From the NCBI RefSeq assembly GCF_000968195.1, contig NZ_FO704550.1, positions 2,790,001 through 2,854,000 on the forward strand: DNA of 64,000 nucleotides, in the 5' to 3' direction. Positions 17,207-27,080 of this stretch are shown here, in pieces; position 1 is the first letter of the stretch; every line of letters begins with the position of its first letter. The notes under the pieces were generated by a model. The model saw only the letters and a list, made by a program, of their open reading frames with translations, was not told the origin of the DNA and searched no databases. Both the position numbers and the translations under genes were made by a program. The stretch is from Xenorhabdus doucetiae. Lineage in GTDB: Bacteria; Pseudomonadota; Gammaproteobacteria; Enterobacterales; Enterobacteriaceae.

Positions 17207-19252
17207 TTAAGGTTTTTCTGCCTTCACCGCTTTGCCACGTAATAGCTTCCGAACCCAAAAGCGATTTGGGTGTAAAGCCGCCAATGTTTCATCATCAAGC
17301 GGTAGCGCTTCGCCAAAAATCTGGCTAGCCAGTAATTCTGCACTTAAAGGCGCAGAGCATAATCCACGCGAGCCTAACGCACCAAGCACAAATAAATTCG
17401 GGTAATAAGGGGATTCGTCAATAACCTTATTCGTGTTTATTTGTAGGGATAAATTCGCATATTTATCCATAAGCTCACTGAAAGCAGGCACATTTCCGAT
17501 CATTGGCATATGATCCCGAATGACACAGCGGATACCCTGGCGGGATTTTTCTGCTGAAATGTCAACCTGTTGTGGCCAATCAACATCAGGAAAACATTTT
17601 AATAAACGATCGCGGTTTTCTTGTTGCTCGGCAGAGGAATACAGAGTGTTCAACTGATTGCGCTGATAACTGGCACCGAGACAGTGATATTGATTGTTAG
17701 GATTGACGGGCGTCATGTAGCCATCGTAACACAGCACACTTTTTAATTGGCGCAGGTCATCCGTGGTTGGAATATGGCTAACTTGACCACGAACCGCAGT
17801 GACAGGGAGTTTTTGAGTTTGTTCAAATTGCGGCAGGCAGTGACCATTGGCAATAATGACCACGTTGTGATCCTTGCATTGCCGATTTTCTTTATGTTCA
17901 ATTTGCAACTGCCAGCCGTTTTCATTTTGAATGAGCTGAGTCATTTTATGATTAAAATAAACCTTCATTCCCTGTTGTTCAGCCCGTTTAATCACCGCTT
18001 GAGTCAATTGTGCGGGATATAACCACCCTCCTTGTGGATAGTGAATGCCATCGTAATTTACATCTAACCCACTGACGTGGCTTAATTGGCGGCGCTCCAT
18101 ACCAAGGGCCATTTCGTCCGGCCATGCTGTCCGTCGCATTTTACCAATTTTATTCGCGCTTTTTTCATCATAAGCTAACTGGCTGACCCCACACCATTGG
18201 TAGTCAAAGGATACATTTTCGTCAATTAACTGATCGTACTGACGGCGGGCAAACGTAAATGCTGATGTAAAAAAGCGTTCTAATGGATCGTTATTACCAT
18301 TCAATAAGGGATAAAGCGCCCCTTGTTGATTACCGGAGGCATTTTGAGCAGGTTGCGCATCCTGACAATATAGCGTGACCTTGGCGCCACGGCGCAATAG
18401 CGCCAGTGCGGTCAGTGCGCTGGCAATACCGCCGCCGATGATGGCAATATCATCGGTATGGGTAGCCGCTTGGCGGGAAAACCACGGCGTATCAGGTAAG
18501 GGAAGTGGATCACTCAATGGCGATAAGGTGCCGGTCAGCATCTCTCGTTTACGCCCGAATCCTTTGACCTTAGTGACATTAAAGCCCGCTGCCTGCAATC
18601 CCCGGCGGACGACTCCGGCGGAGGTAAAGGTCGCAAATGTCCCTTCAGGACGGCAAAATTTTGCCATTGCAGCGAACAACTGTTCACTCCACATTTGTGG
18701 ATTTTTTGCTGGCGCAAAACCATCTAAAAACCAGGCATCAACTTTCCCTGTCAGGTTTGAATGGATCTTAGGTAACAGATCATTGACATCCCCAAACCAG
18801 AGATCCAGAGTGATCGCGCCATTATCCAGAATTAATCGATGGCAGCCAGCCAGCGGCAAGGGCCATTGCTGGCATAATTGTGCAGAAAACGCCTTAAGTT
18901 CTGGCCAGCGTTGGTGCGCTGTTTGCAGGTCAGCCGCTTGTAATGGGTATTTTTCAAAACTGATATAATGCAGCCGTTTTAATGCAGCTTCGGGATATTG
19001 TTGTCTGAAATGAGCGAAAGCTCGCCAAAGTGTCAGGAAATTCAATCCAGTACCAAATCCGGTTTCTGCAATAACGCACTCTGGACGGGAATGGGTCGTA
19101 AAACGTTGAGGGAAATGATTACCTTGCAAAAATACATACAATGTTTCTTCCAAGCCATCTTGATTTGAAAAATAAACATCATCAAACTGCTCTGAAATGG
19201 GGGTGCCCTGCTCATTCCAGCTCAGGGTTGCGTTGCTGATAGCACTGCTTTT
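17207..19252 (-). CDS. mnmC: MnmC, bifunctional tRNA mnm5s2U biosynthesis enzyme
   Basis: The protein has two domains. The N-terminal SAM-dependent methyltransferase (about residues 1-240; ETGFGTGLNFLTLWRAF) methylates nm5s2U34. The C-terminal FAD-dependent oxidoreductase (about 255-660; DIAIIGGGIASALTALALL) demodifies cmnm5s2U to nm5s2U. The GTG at 19252 gives VKSSAISNATLSW, which lines up with the E. coli N-terminus, and leaves 681 residues; an ATG 11 codons upstream is the alternative. FDDVYFSNQDGLEET is conserved. It is divergent from fabB, as in E. coli. Confidence 0.94.
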   Translation of the reverse strand, partial: KSSAISNATLSWNEQGTPISEQFDDVYFSNQDGLEETLYVFLQGNHFPQRFTTHSRPECVIAETGFGTGLNFLTLWRAFAHFRQQYPEAALKRLHYISFEKYPLQAADLQTAHQRWPELKAFSAQLCQQWPLPLAGCHRLILDNGAITLDLWFGDVNDLLPKIHSNLTGKVDAWFLDGFAPAKNPQMWSEQLFAAMAKFCRPEGTFATFTSAGVVRRGLQAAGFNVTKVKGFGRKREMLTGTLSPLSDPLPLPDTPWFSRQAATHTDDIAIIGGGIASALTALALLRRGAKVTLYCQDAQPAQNASGNQQGALYPLLNGNNDPLERFFTSAFTFARRQYDQLIDENVSFDYQWCGVSQLAYDEKSANKIGKMRRTAWPDEMALGMERRQLSHVSGLDVNYDGIHYPQGGWLYPAQLTQAVIKRAEQQGMKVYFNHKMTQLIQNENGWQLQIEHKENRQCKDHNVVIIANGHCLPQFEQTQKLPVTAVRGQVSHIPTTDDLRQLKSVLCYDGYMTPVNPNNQYHCLGASYQRNQLNTLYSSAEQQENRDRLLKCFPDVDWPQQVDISAEKSRQGIRCVIRDHMPMIGNVPAFSELMDKYANLSLQINTNKVIDESPYYPNLFVLGALGSRGLCSAPLSAELLASQIFGEALPLDDETLAALHPNRFWVRKLLRGKAVKAEKP

Positions 19253-19372
19253 CACAATAATGCCTGTACTGTTGATAACAATCATATCGGGATTTTAACG
19301 GTCTTCATTGGGTTGCACCACCCATGCTAAAGCGTCAAGTTGAGTTTAGATCAATTTTTCTTTGAATTTTTA

Positions 19373-19408
19373 ACCTGATCGGACTTGTTCAGCGTACAAG
19401 TGTACGCT
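19373..19408 (+). promoter_or_regulatory. Composite FadR and FabR sites upstream of fabB
   Basis: ACCTGATCGGACTTGTT (19373-19389) matches the FadR consensus at about 13 of 17 positions and closely resembles the known E. coli fabA/fabB sites. AGCGTACAAGTGTACGCT (19391-19408) is an 18-bp palindrome, imperfect only at its two central bases, and fits the FabR motif. FadR activates and FabR represses unsaturated fatty acid synthesis genes, so fabB here should respond to acyl-CoA levels and membrane unsaturation. Confidence 0.8.
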
Positions 19409-19458
19409 AAAGTGCAGTTGAGTAAATCCTGCTGGTAAACATATTGATGAGGTAAGTA

Positions 19459-20673
19459 ATGAAACGTGCAGTAATCACTGGTCTGGGTATTGTCTCCAGT
19501 ATTGGTAATAACCAGAAAGAGGTGCTGGAATCTCTGAAAGAGGGCCGTTCCGGGATAACTTTCTCAGAAAAATTTAAAGAGATGGGAATGCGCAGCCACG
19601 TCTGGGGCAATGTAAAACTGGATACGACTGGTTTGATTGACCGCAAGGTTCTACGTTTCATGAGTGACGCCTCTATTTATGCTTATCTGGCAATGGATGA
19701 GGCCATTAAAGATTCTGGCCTGTCCGATGAACAAGTTTCTAACCTGCGTACTGGCTTGGTGGTTGGTTCAGGCGGCGGCTCTCCTTATAACCAAGTCGCG
19801 GGCTCCGATGGTATGCGTGCCCGTGGGTTGCGTGGCGTTGGGCCTTATATGGTCACACGTGCAATGGCTTCTGGCGTATCAGCCTGTTTAGCCACACCGT
19901 TTAAGATCAAGGGCGTCAACTACTCCATCAGTTCTGCTTGTTCAACTTCAGCACACTGTATTGGCCATGCCGTTGAATTAATCCAACTCGGTAAACAAGA
20001 TGTTATTTTTGCCGGGGGCGGTGAAGAACTCAGTTGGGAAATGGCGTGTGAATTTGATGCAATGGGCGCACTTTCCACCAAATATAATGAAACACCAGAA
20101 CAAGCCTCCCGCACTTATGATCAGGACCGTGATGGTTTTGTGATTGCCGGCGGTGGCGGGATTGTTGTTGTTGAAGAATTAGAGCACGCATTAGCCCGTG
20201 GTGCGCATATCTATGCTGAGATCATCGGTTATGGGGCAAATTCAGATGGTGCAGATATGGTCGCCCCTTCCGGGGAAGGCGCGGTGCGCTGTATGAAGAT
20301 GGCACTGGATGGCATTGAAGGTGGCGTTGATTACATCAATACCCACGGAACGTCGACGCCAATTGGTGACTTGAAAGAGTTGGGAGCCATCCGGGAGGTT
20401 TTCGGTGACAATACGCCGGCCATTTCCGCCACTAAGGCGATGACCGGGCACTCATTAGGGGCAGCGGGTGCTCATGAAGCGATTTACAGTTTGTTGATGC
20501 TGGAACATGGCATTATTGCACCAAGCATCAATATTGAAAATTTGGATGAAAAAGCACAGGGCATGGACATTATTACTGAACCCACCAAACGCGAGCTAAA
20601 GACAGTTATGTCCAATAGCTTCGGGTTCGGGGGGACAAATGCATCCCTGGTGATGCGCAAGTATTCAAACTGA
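19459..20673 (+). CDS. fabB: FabB, beta-ketoacyl-ACP synthase I
   Basis: The 404-residue enzyme elongates acyl-ACP and is needed for unsaturated fatty acids. The nucleophile is Cys161 in SISSACSTSAHCIGHA; the two catalytic histidines are in NTHGTSTPIGD and AMTGHSLGAAG. The length equals the E. coli protein (406) within two residues. The ATG follows GAGGTAAGT. It lies behind overlapping FadR/FabR sites and is divergent from mnmC. Confidence 0.97.
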   Translation: MKRAVITGLGIVSSIGNNQKEVLESLKEGRSGITFSEKFKEMGMRSHVWGNVKLDTTGLIDRKVLRFMSDASIYAYLAMDEAIKDSGLSDEQVSNLRTGLVVGSGGGSPYNQVAGSDGMRARGLRGVGPYMVTRAMASGVSACLATPFKIKGVNYSISSACSTSAHCIGHAVELIQLGKQDVIFAGGGEELSWEMACEFDAMGALSTKYNETPEQASRTYDQDRDGFVIAGGGGIVVVEELEHALARGAHIYAEIIGYGANSDGADMVAPSGEGAVRCMKMALDGIEGGVDYINTHGTSTPIGDLKELGAIREVFGDNTPAISATKAMTGHSLGAAGAHEAIYSLLMLEHGIIAPSINIENLDEKAQGMDIITEPTKRELKTVMSNSFGFGGTNASLVMRKYSN

Positions 20674-20696
20674 TTATCCGCAACTGCAATGAATGA

Positions 20697-20731
20697 AAGC
20701 CAATCCACTGACGAGGTGGATTCGCTTTTTA
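20697..20731 (+). terminator. fabB terminator
   Basis: AATCCAC (20702-20708) pairs with GTGGATT (20716-20722); the stem extends to AGC/GCT around a bulge, and CTTTTTAATT follows. It lies immediately before the end of the convergent tctA. Confidence 0.75.
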
Positions 20732-20732
20732 A

Positions 20733-22253
20733 TTAGTGAGTTATGGCTTTATTGTGGTGTTTATTGCGGCGTCTATTAATGATGCGCAGAACCGGTGGGA
20801 TAACAATCACCAGTACCGCCAGCACCAGCAAAACCTGAGTAATCGTACTACTCCACAGGATGTCAAAATTTCCATTGCTGATTGAAAGTGCCCGCCGCAG
20901 GTTTTGTTCCAGCATACCGCCCAAGACAAAACCTAAGATCAGGGGTGACATTGGGAAATTCATTTTCCGCAGTATGTAACCGAAAACGCCTAACCCTACC
21001 ATCAACATAAGATCAAACGTGGTACTGTGAATGGCATAGACGCCAACGGCGGAAACAATGGCGATGGCAGGAACCAGAAACCACATTGGAATATTCAGCA
21101 TACGGGTAAATAGCCCAATCATCGGAATGTTCATGATCAGCAGCAAAATATTGGCGATCAACAAAGCCGCAATCAGCCCCCAGACAATATCCGGCTGTTC
21201 TGTGAACATGGTGGGACCCGGCGTGATGTTATAAAGGGTCAAAGCCCCCATCATCACGGCGGTTGTTCCTGAACCGGGTACACCGAGGGTTAACATGGGA
21301 ATGAATGAACCACAGGCTGAGGCGTTATTGGCCGCTTCTGGGGCGGCGACACCACGAATATCTCCTTTGCCGAATGAATCACTGTTACCGCTGAGCTTTT
21401 TTTCTGTCATATAGGTGATGGCACTGGCGATGGTCGCCCCGGCACCCGGTAATATTCCCACGAAAAAGCCAATCAGTGAGGAACGCAAGGTTGGCCCGAC
21501 ACACGTTACCGCTTCTTTTTTATTGAAAAGCAGGCGTCCTGTTTTACTGATGGCTTTTTGACCCATAGACGTGCTTTCCAGCATCAATAAAATTTCACTG
21601 ACGGAAAACAGCCCAATAACAACCACAATAAATTGAATCCCATCGGAGAGATGGACGCTATCAAAGGTAAAACGGTAAACGCCTGTATTGGCATCCACGC
21701 CGACGGTGGCTAACGCCAGACCGATTAGAGCTGCTAATAGTGATTTTACCGGGTTTTGGCTCATCATGCTGCCGAGGCAGGCAATAGCAAAGACCATCAG
21801 GGCAAAGTACTCAGCAGGCCCGAATGCTAAAGACCATTGTGCTAACAACGGGGCAAATAAGATGATGCCAAGGATAGCCAGCAGTGAACCACAAAACGAA
21901 CTGACGGCAGAGATGGAGAGTGCAACACCTGCCCGTCCTTGCTTTGCCATGGGGTGGCCGTCAAGGGTTGTCATGATGGCAGCTGCATCTCCCGGTACAT
22001 TCAGTAAGATCGAAGAGATACGGCCTCCGTATTCGCAGCCAATATAGACGGTAGCCAATAAGATTAAAGCCGATTCAGCCGGTAATTTCAGGGCAAAAGC
22101 CAGTGGTAACAGGATTGCGACTCCATTGATAGGCCCCAGGCCGGGTAATAACCCAACAACCGTACCAATAAAGCAACCAATCAGTGCAATGAGCAAATTT
22201 TTCGGCACTAATGCGACTTCAAAACCGTGGCTCAGATATAGCCAAGTGTCCAT
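20733..22253 (-). CDS. tctA: TctA, large membrane subunit of tripartite tricarboxylate transporter
   Basis: The ATG at 22253 follows a strong GAGGAGATAATA; an in-frame start 15 codons upstream overlaps tctB and lacks one. The 506-residue protein has about 12 membrane segments and the family's PGLGPINGVAILLPL near residue 37 and GFFVGILPGAGATIASA near residue 250. TTT transporters take up citrate-like acids using the periplasmic binding protein TctC. It is third in the tctCBA operon, 10 bp after tctB. Confidence 0.93.
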   Translation of the reverse strand: MDTWLYLSHGFEVALVPKNLLIALIGCFIGTVVGLLPGLGPINGVAILLPLAFALKLPAESALILLATVYIGCEYGGRISSILLNVPGDAAAIMTTLDGHPMAKQGRAGVALSISAVSSFCGSLLAILGIILFAPLLAQWSLAFGPAEYFALMVFAIACLGSMMSQNPVKSLLAALIGLALATVGVDANTGVYRFTFDSVHLSDGIQFIVVVIGLFSVSEILLMLESTSMGQKAISKTGRLLFNKKEAVTCVGPTLRSSLIGFFVGILPGAGATIASAITYMTEKKLSGNSDSFGKGDIRGVAAPEAANNASACGSFIPMLTLGVPGSGTTAVMMGALTLYNITPGPTMFTEQPDIVWGLIAALLIANILLLIMNIPMIGLFTRMLNIPMWFLVPAIAIVSAVGVYAIHSTTFDLMLMVGLGVFGYILRKMNFPMSPLILGFVLGGMLEQNLRRALSISNGNFDILWSSTITQVLLVLAVLVIVIPPVLRIINRRRNKHHNKAITH

Positions 22254-22263
22254 TATTATCTCC

Positions 22264-22695
22264 TCAACTGAGCCAACTGCCGACGGGCAGCGTGACATCT
22301 AACAGACGATCAAAAGCAAAAAAGAGCGAAATACCCAGAAATACACCGGAAATAATTGCGATAAGGAGCGTGGCGTTAAAGAGTAATGCCACACAAATCG
22401 TCAATAATGTAGTGGCGAGCGGAAAACCCAACCACTCAAATGACCCGGCATATATGGCAAGTGAAATCACCAACAAGGCCAGGCGCAGTAACACCTGTGG
22501 TGCCGGCCAGTGGATGGCGTCCGGTTTTTTAAACAGCAACAGTAAAGCACAGAGTGCCATGAGTGAAATAATAACGATGGGAAACGGGCGAGGGCCCAGA
22601 GGTTCATAGTTATATTCGCTATGAATTCCCCATCCAATAAACAAGCCAATGCCACATAGCATCAGCCATACCGTAGCAAAGATGCGATCGCTCAT
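22264..22695 (-). CDS. tctB: TctB, small membrane subunit of tripartite tricarboxylate transporter
   Basis: The 143-residue protein has four predicted membrane segments and the conserved GPRPFPIVI motif near residue 34, typical of the TctB family. It forms the membrane complex with TctA. It lies 13 bp after tctC and 10 bp before tctA on the same strand. Confidence 0.9.
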   Translation of the reverse strand: MSDRIFATVWLMLCGIGLFIGWGIHSEYNYEPLGPRPFPIVIISLMALCALLLLFKKPDAIHWPAPQVLLRLALLVISLAIYAGSFEWLGFPLATTLLTICVALLFNATLLIAIISGVFLGISLFFAFDRLLDVTLPVGSWLS

Positions 22696-22708
22696 GATGC
22701 CGCTCCCG

Positions 22709-23683
22709 TTATTTTGCTAAACCAAAGGATTTGGCCATTTCATGGTATTGAATGACCTGTTTTTTCACATAGTCATCCAGTTCTTTGCCTGTCATATTGA
22801 ATTCAAATAACCCACGTAGCTCACGTTGTTGTTTGAATTCCGCAGATTGTTGCAGTTTTTGAAAGGTCTCTACCCACCATTGATATTGCTCATCAGAAAC
22901 TTTTGGCCCCATATAAAAGCCACGAATGACCGGCCAAACAAGGTCATAACCCTGTTCTTTTGCGGTTGGAATAGTTGCCAGCTCACCACCTAACCGTTTC
23001 TCCGCATAAACAGCCAGTATGCGGATCTTATCGCCGTGGAGGTAAGGTAAAGTTTCACTCAGGTCACCGGAGACGACTTGGATATGATTTCCCAACAACG
23101 CCGTGATAGGCTCACCGCCACCTTCGAACGCGACATAGCGCATTTTGCGGGGATCAATACCCGCCTTTTTTGCCAGTAATGCGGTTTTCATCCAGTCTTG
23201 GCTACCGATAGACGCGCCTGCGCCAAACACAATACTCTCAGGGGATTTTTTAAACGCCGCCATCAAATCCGTCAGGTTTTTGTAAGGGGAGTCATAGTTC
23301 ACCGCAATCATGCCGTAGTCGGTACCGACACTGGCCAGCCAGCGTACTTCATTGACGTTGTAACGACCAAATTTGCCCTGAGCAAGATTCAATAGCGAAC
23401 CGCCAGAGAACGCAACAATCGTGCCGGGTTCAGCGGGTCTTTGGGCAATGATGGCATTATAGGCAACCGCACCGACACCACCGGGCATAAACGTCACCCG
23501 CATGGGCGAATCTATGGTTTGGGTTTCCAATAATGAGATTTGGACGAGTTTACAGGTTAAATCAAAGCCTCCACCGGGTTTGGCCGGTGCAATACACTCG
23601 GTTCTATTGGGGGCAGAGGTTGCGAAAGCACTGGTACAAAGAAGCAGGCTTACAGTAGCTAATAAGGTTATGAATTTTTTCAT
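22709..23683 (-). CDS. tctC: TctC, periplasmic tricarboxylate-binding protein
   Basis: The start is the ATG at 23683, preceded by GAGGAATAAAA; the product is 324 residues. A signal peptide (MKKFITLLATVSLLLCTSAFA) ends near residue 25. The mature part has the tripartite receptor sequence CIAPAKPGGGFDLTCKL, in which the family binds a carboxylate, then GGVGAVAYNAI and GAGASIGSQDW. It is the first gene of tctCBA, divergent from the regulators tctDE. Citrate or tricarballylate is the expected ligand by analogy with Salmonella; the ligand is not proven by sequence. Confidence 0.92.
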   Translation of the reverse strand: MKKFITLLATVSLLLCTSAFATSAPNRTECIAPAKPGGGFDLTCKLVQISLLETQTIDSPMRVTFMPGGVGAVAYNAIIAQRPAEPGTIVAFSGGSLLNLAQGKFGRYNVNEVRWLASVGTDYGMIAVNYDSPYKNLTDLMAAFKKSPESIVFGAGASIGSQDWMKTALLAKKAGIDPRKMRYVAFEGGGEPITALLGNHIQVVSGDLSETLPYLHGDKIRILAVYAEKRLGGELATIPTAKEQGYDLVWPVIRGFYMGPKVSDEQYQWWVETFQKLQQSAEFKQQRELRGLFEFNMTGKELDDYVKKQVIQYHEMAKSFGLAK

Positions 23684-23967
23684 TTTTATTCCTCGCATAA
23701 TGCCAGTACAAAGAGATGAGGGCTAAATTTCTGGCAGGTGTTTATTTATATAGTTGAAACCTTTCAATTACCTTTCATTAACAATAAAAATCATATGGAT
23801 GTGACCCTAGTCGCTTAATTTGTGCGGCGTTTTGCATATTTTTGTTAATTGTTTGTTTGAATTTATGTTTTCTGTTAACCCGCAAGCAATTGCTAAATCT
23901 TAATATTGCAATTGTGTAGCATCTCCGCTTTATTTCTCTGGTTAATTTTTAACAGTAGGTATTATTC
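23684..23967. promoter_or_regulatory. Divergent tctC/tctD control region
   Basis: The 284-bp spacer separates the transporter operon from its two-component system. Two short palindromes, AGCAATTGCT (23885-23894) and ATTGCAAT (23905-23912), lie about 20 bp apart (two helical turns) near the tctD side and could be TctD-binding half sites. No consensus sigma-70 promoter stands out. Confidence 0.35.
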
Positions 23968-24633
23968 ATGCGTCTCTTATTGGTTGAGGATCATCCGGAG
24001 TTATTACATTGGTTACAAAAGGCATTGAATCATTCCGGGTTTGTGGTGGATCTGGCGGAAGATGGTGTAGTGGCCGATCAGTTATTGCAGACGGAAAATT
24101 ATGCGTTATTGATTCTGGATGTTGCCTTACCCAGATTGGATGGATTATCCCTGTTATCGCGGTTACGTAAGCGCGGTCAAAACTTACCGGTATTGTTATT
24201 AACCGCCAAAACAGAGGTGACGGATCGGGTGAAGGGGTTGAATGCGGGGGCGGATGATTATTTGACCAAGCCTTTTGATTTTCAGGAACTGGAAGCCCGC
24301 ATTCGTGCCTTGTTGCGTCGCAGTACGGCGATACCGCAAGAGACACAGAAATTCGGTTCATTAGCTTATGAAGATGAAGGGTATTTTCTGTTAAACCATA
24401 TCCCTCTGGCACTGACGCCCAGGGAATTATCTGTCCTGACAACACTTTTTCATCGCCGGGGGCGTCCGGTTTCTAAACAGCAACTGTTTGAGCAGGTGTT
24501 TTCCTTGGCGGATGAAGCAAACCCACAAAGTATCGAACTGTATGTGCACCGGTTGCGGAAAAAATTACTCAACAGTGATATCGGGATCAAAACCTTGCGT
24601 GGATTGGGCTATCGGTTGGAGTTGCTGCAATGA
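23968..24633 (+). CDS. tctD: TctD, OmpR-family response regulator
   Basis: The 221-residue regulator has a receiver domain with the acidic pair EDH at residues 7-9, the phosphoacceptor Asp in LLILDVALPRLDG near residue 52, and the conserved Lys in DYLTKPFDF near residue 102. A C-terminal winged-helix domain follows (LTPRELSVLTTLFHRRG to GLGYRLE). Its stop overlaps the tctE start by 4 bp. With the divergent tctCBA operon, it matches the Salmonella arrangement in which TctD activates tricarboxylate transport. Confidence 0.92.
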   Translation: MRLLLVEDHPELLHWLQKALNHSGFVVDLAEDGVVADQLLQTENYALLILDVALPRLDGLSLLSRLRKRGQNLPVLLLTAKTEVTDRVKGLNAGADDYLTKPFDFQELEARIRALLRRSTAIPQETQKFGSLAYEDEGYFLLNHIPLALTPRELSVLTTLFHRRGRPVSKQQLFEQVFSLADEANPQSIELYVHRLRKKLLNSDIGIKTLRGLGYRLELLQ

Positions 24634-26063
24634 AGTCTGTGAAAATACCGCGTTCGTTATTCCACCAATTGCTGTTGTTCTTCGGCGTACCGCTATTGCT
24701 GCTGGGCTGCGCTTCTGTTTATAGCCAATATGTCAGTGTGAAAAATTCTACCATGCTGGCTTATGACCGAACCTTGCTGGCCTCAGCCAGAACCGTTGCT
24801 GAACGCCTGACAGTGAAGGAGAGGCGTTTGATCGTTGATGTGCCTTATGTTGTCTTGGACAGCTTTGAACGCAATACGAACGATCGCTTGTACTATCAGG
24901 TTATCTCACCGGAAGGAAAGACGATTTCCGGCTACGATGACCTTCCCCGGATACCGCCGCACATTCAGCGTTCGCCTTTATATACCGCCTTGGCCTATTT
25001 TTATGATGCAGAATATCAGGGGCAACCAATACGGGTGGTGGGATTGTATCAGCCAATTAATGAAGGGGGCACTATGGGAATGGCGTTAATATTGGTGGCA
25101 GAAACCGTGATGTCCCGCCAATATATGGCTCACCAATTACTGCTTTCATCCCTGATCAATCAAGGCGCGGTTGTCTTATTGACTTTGCTCCTTGCGTATA
25201 TTCTGCTCAAACTCCTGCTTAAGCCATTGCGAAAACTGTCCGGCATGATGATCCGCCGTGCGGCGAATGATCTGACCCCCTTGCCAGATATTTTGCCGTG
25301 GTCTGAACTTTCTCCATTACTTCAAGCGCTCAACCGTTATATCGAACGGTTGCAGTTAATGGTAGAACGTCAGGAGCGGTTCAGCGCCGACGCTTCCCAT
25401 CAACTGAGGACACCTTTGGCGGTGCTGAAAACCCAGGTTGCCGTCGCACGTGCGGAACAAAATCCAGAACAGAGAAGCAACACACTGACGGCGATTGATC
25501 AAAGTGTGGACAACATGATTTCACTGATTGATCGCTTATTGCAATTTTCACAGCTTAAAGTGCATAAAAAAGAGGCAATACAGCATTATCAACCGGTCAA
25601 TATGGTGGAATTATTGCAACAAGCCTGTTTTTCCCGCTTACAGCAAGCAGAAAGTAAAGATATTGATTTGGGCTATGAAGGGGAAGACGCCTTGTGGATC
25701 AAAGGCGATCCGCTATTGTTAGCCGAAATGTGCGCTAATCTGCTGGATAACGCTATCAAATATACGCCGCGAATGGGCGTGGTAACGGGCAGAGTGCACA
25801 TTATGCCGGATAAAAAACAGGGCTGCCTTGAGATCGAGGATTCAGGGCCGGGGATTGCCCAAGAAGATATTCATCAATCGCTTATGGCGTTTAACCGATT
25901 GGATAATGCTGCCGGGCTGGAGGGGGCGGGGTTGGGGCTGACCATTGTGAAAGAGGTCAGCCTGTATCATGGTGCCACTCTCCAGCTTTTGCCCGGCGAA
26001 CGATTAGGAGGATTGCTCGTTCGAATTATATTCCGGCTTTCTGCGAGTGAGCGGAATACGTAA
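24630..26063 (+). CDS. tctE: TctE, sensor histidine kinase
   Basis: The 477-residue kinase has an N-terminal membrane segment (about 12-32), a periplasmic sensor region, a second membrane segment (about 168-190), a HAMP-like linker and the kinase core. The phosphoacceptor His is in FSADASHQLRTPL near residue 256. The N-box is EMCANLLDNAIKYTP, and the ATP-lid glycines are in EDSGPGIA and GAGLGLTIV. It overlaps tctD by 4 bp (ATGA), implying coupling. Its last 60 bp overlap the 3' end of the convergent EamA gene. Confidence 0.92.
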   Translation: MKSVKIPRSLFHQLLLFFGVPLLLLGCASVYSQYVSVKNSTMLAYDRTLLASARTVAERLTVKERRLIVDVPYVVLDSFERNTNDRLYYQVISPEGKTISGYDDLPRIPPHIQRSPLYTALAYFYDAEYQGQPIRVVGLYQPINEGGTMGMALILVAETVMSRQYMAHQLLLSSLINQGAVVLLTLLLAYILLKLLLKPLRKLSGMMIRRAANDLTPLPDILPWSELSPLLQALNRYIERLQLMVERQERFSADASHQLRTPLAVLKTQVAVARAEQNPEQRSNTLTAIDQSVDNMISLIDRLLQFSQLKVHKKEAIQHYQPVNMVELLQQACFSRLQQAESKDIDLGYEGEDALWIKGDPLLLAEMCANLLDNAIKYTPRMGVVTGRVHIMPDKKQGCLEIEDSGPGIAQEDIHQSLMAFNRLDNAAGLEGAGLGLTIVKEVSLYHGATLQLLPGERLGGLLVRIIFRLSASERNT

Positions 26064-26915
26064 TTGTTGGGCGAGTATTACACCGAACAGCACAATACTT
26101 CCGCCAATTAAGTGATAACTGTGCATTTTTTCATGCAGTGCCACGATAGCAATGATGGCCGTAAAAACGGGCGCCAGATTCATAAAAATAGACGTCATAT
26201 TGGCCCCAATGCGCGCGACTCCTTGTATCCATAAATAGGGCGCTATGATGGAGGCGGGAATGCCGGCAAACAGGACAAGGGAAATATTATCAGCCGTTAA
26301 TTGAATATTCTCTGTCATCATAAAGTTGGGCAGCAGTAATAAAACGCCAAAGCCAATTTGCATATAGAGTGATTGCCAGTTGGGTAAGGGAATCGCCCAG
26401 CGTTTGGTTAAAACGCCGTATAGAGCATACGAAGCGGCGGCAATAAACATCATCACTTCTCCAGTACCCAGACCATGCTGCAATAAGGAAGACGGTTCTC
26501 CTTTGCTGACCAGCCATACCAAACCGAATACAGACAGTGCGGTGCCGAGGGTGATACCCACCGTCGGCGCAACCCGCAGGGCAAAGATACTGATAATGAC
26601 GGTTAATAAGGGGATCAGTGAGGTGAAAATACCGATGATTGTCGCACTGACGGTATGGGCGGCGTAATAGGCCAGGCTTTGGTTCAGCACCATGCCCAGC
26701 GATCCCAGAATTAATAACTTCCACCAGTATTGGGTCACGATTTTCCGCTGTTTCAGAACGGGCAATAAGACAAAAGGTGTCAAAACCAGAAAGGCGATAA
26801 ACCATCGGTAGAAAGCAATGGCTGCGGGTTCAATCAGCGTAGCGGCTGCTTTACTGACAACGGCATTGATTGACCAGATCAGCACCGCAACGAGGGGAAA
26901 CAATAAGTTCTTCAT
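26004..26915 (-). CDS. EamA (DMT) family drug/metabolite exporter
   Basis: The 303-residue protein has ten predicted membrane segments in two EamA repeats (about 1-138 and 150-290). Landmark sequences are WSINAVVSKAAA near residue 15, and the second-repeat AAASYALYGVLTKRW. The start is taken as the ATG at 26915; a TTG one codon upstream is possible, and no strong ribosome-binding site is seen for either. It is divergent from an AraC-type regulator, which probably controls it. The exported compound is unknown. Confidence 0.85.
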   Translation of the reverse strand: MKNLLFPLVAVLIWSINAVVSKAAATLIEPAAIAFYRWFIAFLVLTPFVLLPVLKQRKIVTQYWWKLLILGSLGMVLNQSLAYYAAHTVSATIIGIFTSLIPLLTVIISIFALRVAPTVGITLGTALSVFGLVWLVSKGEPSSLLQHGLGTGEVMMFIAAASYALYGVLTKRWAIPLPNWQSLYMQIGFGVLLLLPNFMMTENIQLTADNISLVLFAGIPASIIAPYLWIQGVARIGANMTSIFMNLAPVFTAIIAIVALHEKMHSYHLIGGSIVLFGVILAQQLRIPLTRRKPEYNSNEQSS

Positions 26916-27080
26916 CAAGCTAGATTATTTATATCAGTGTATTGTTGGTTTAGTTTAGCAGTGACCGATTTATTATATATATTGATAAACAGACAACAGA
27001 TGCGGTAATTAAGACAAGATATATCCCCCTGATTATTTTATGGGTAAACATTTTGTGGGAAAAACTTTGCGGAGGTAAAA

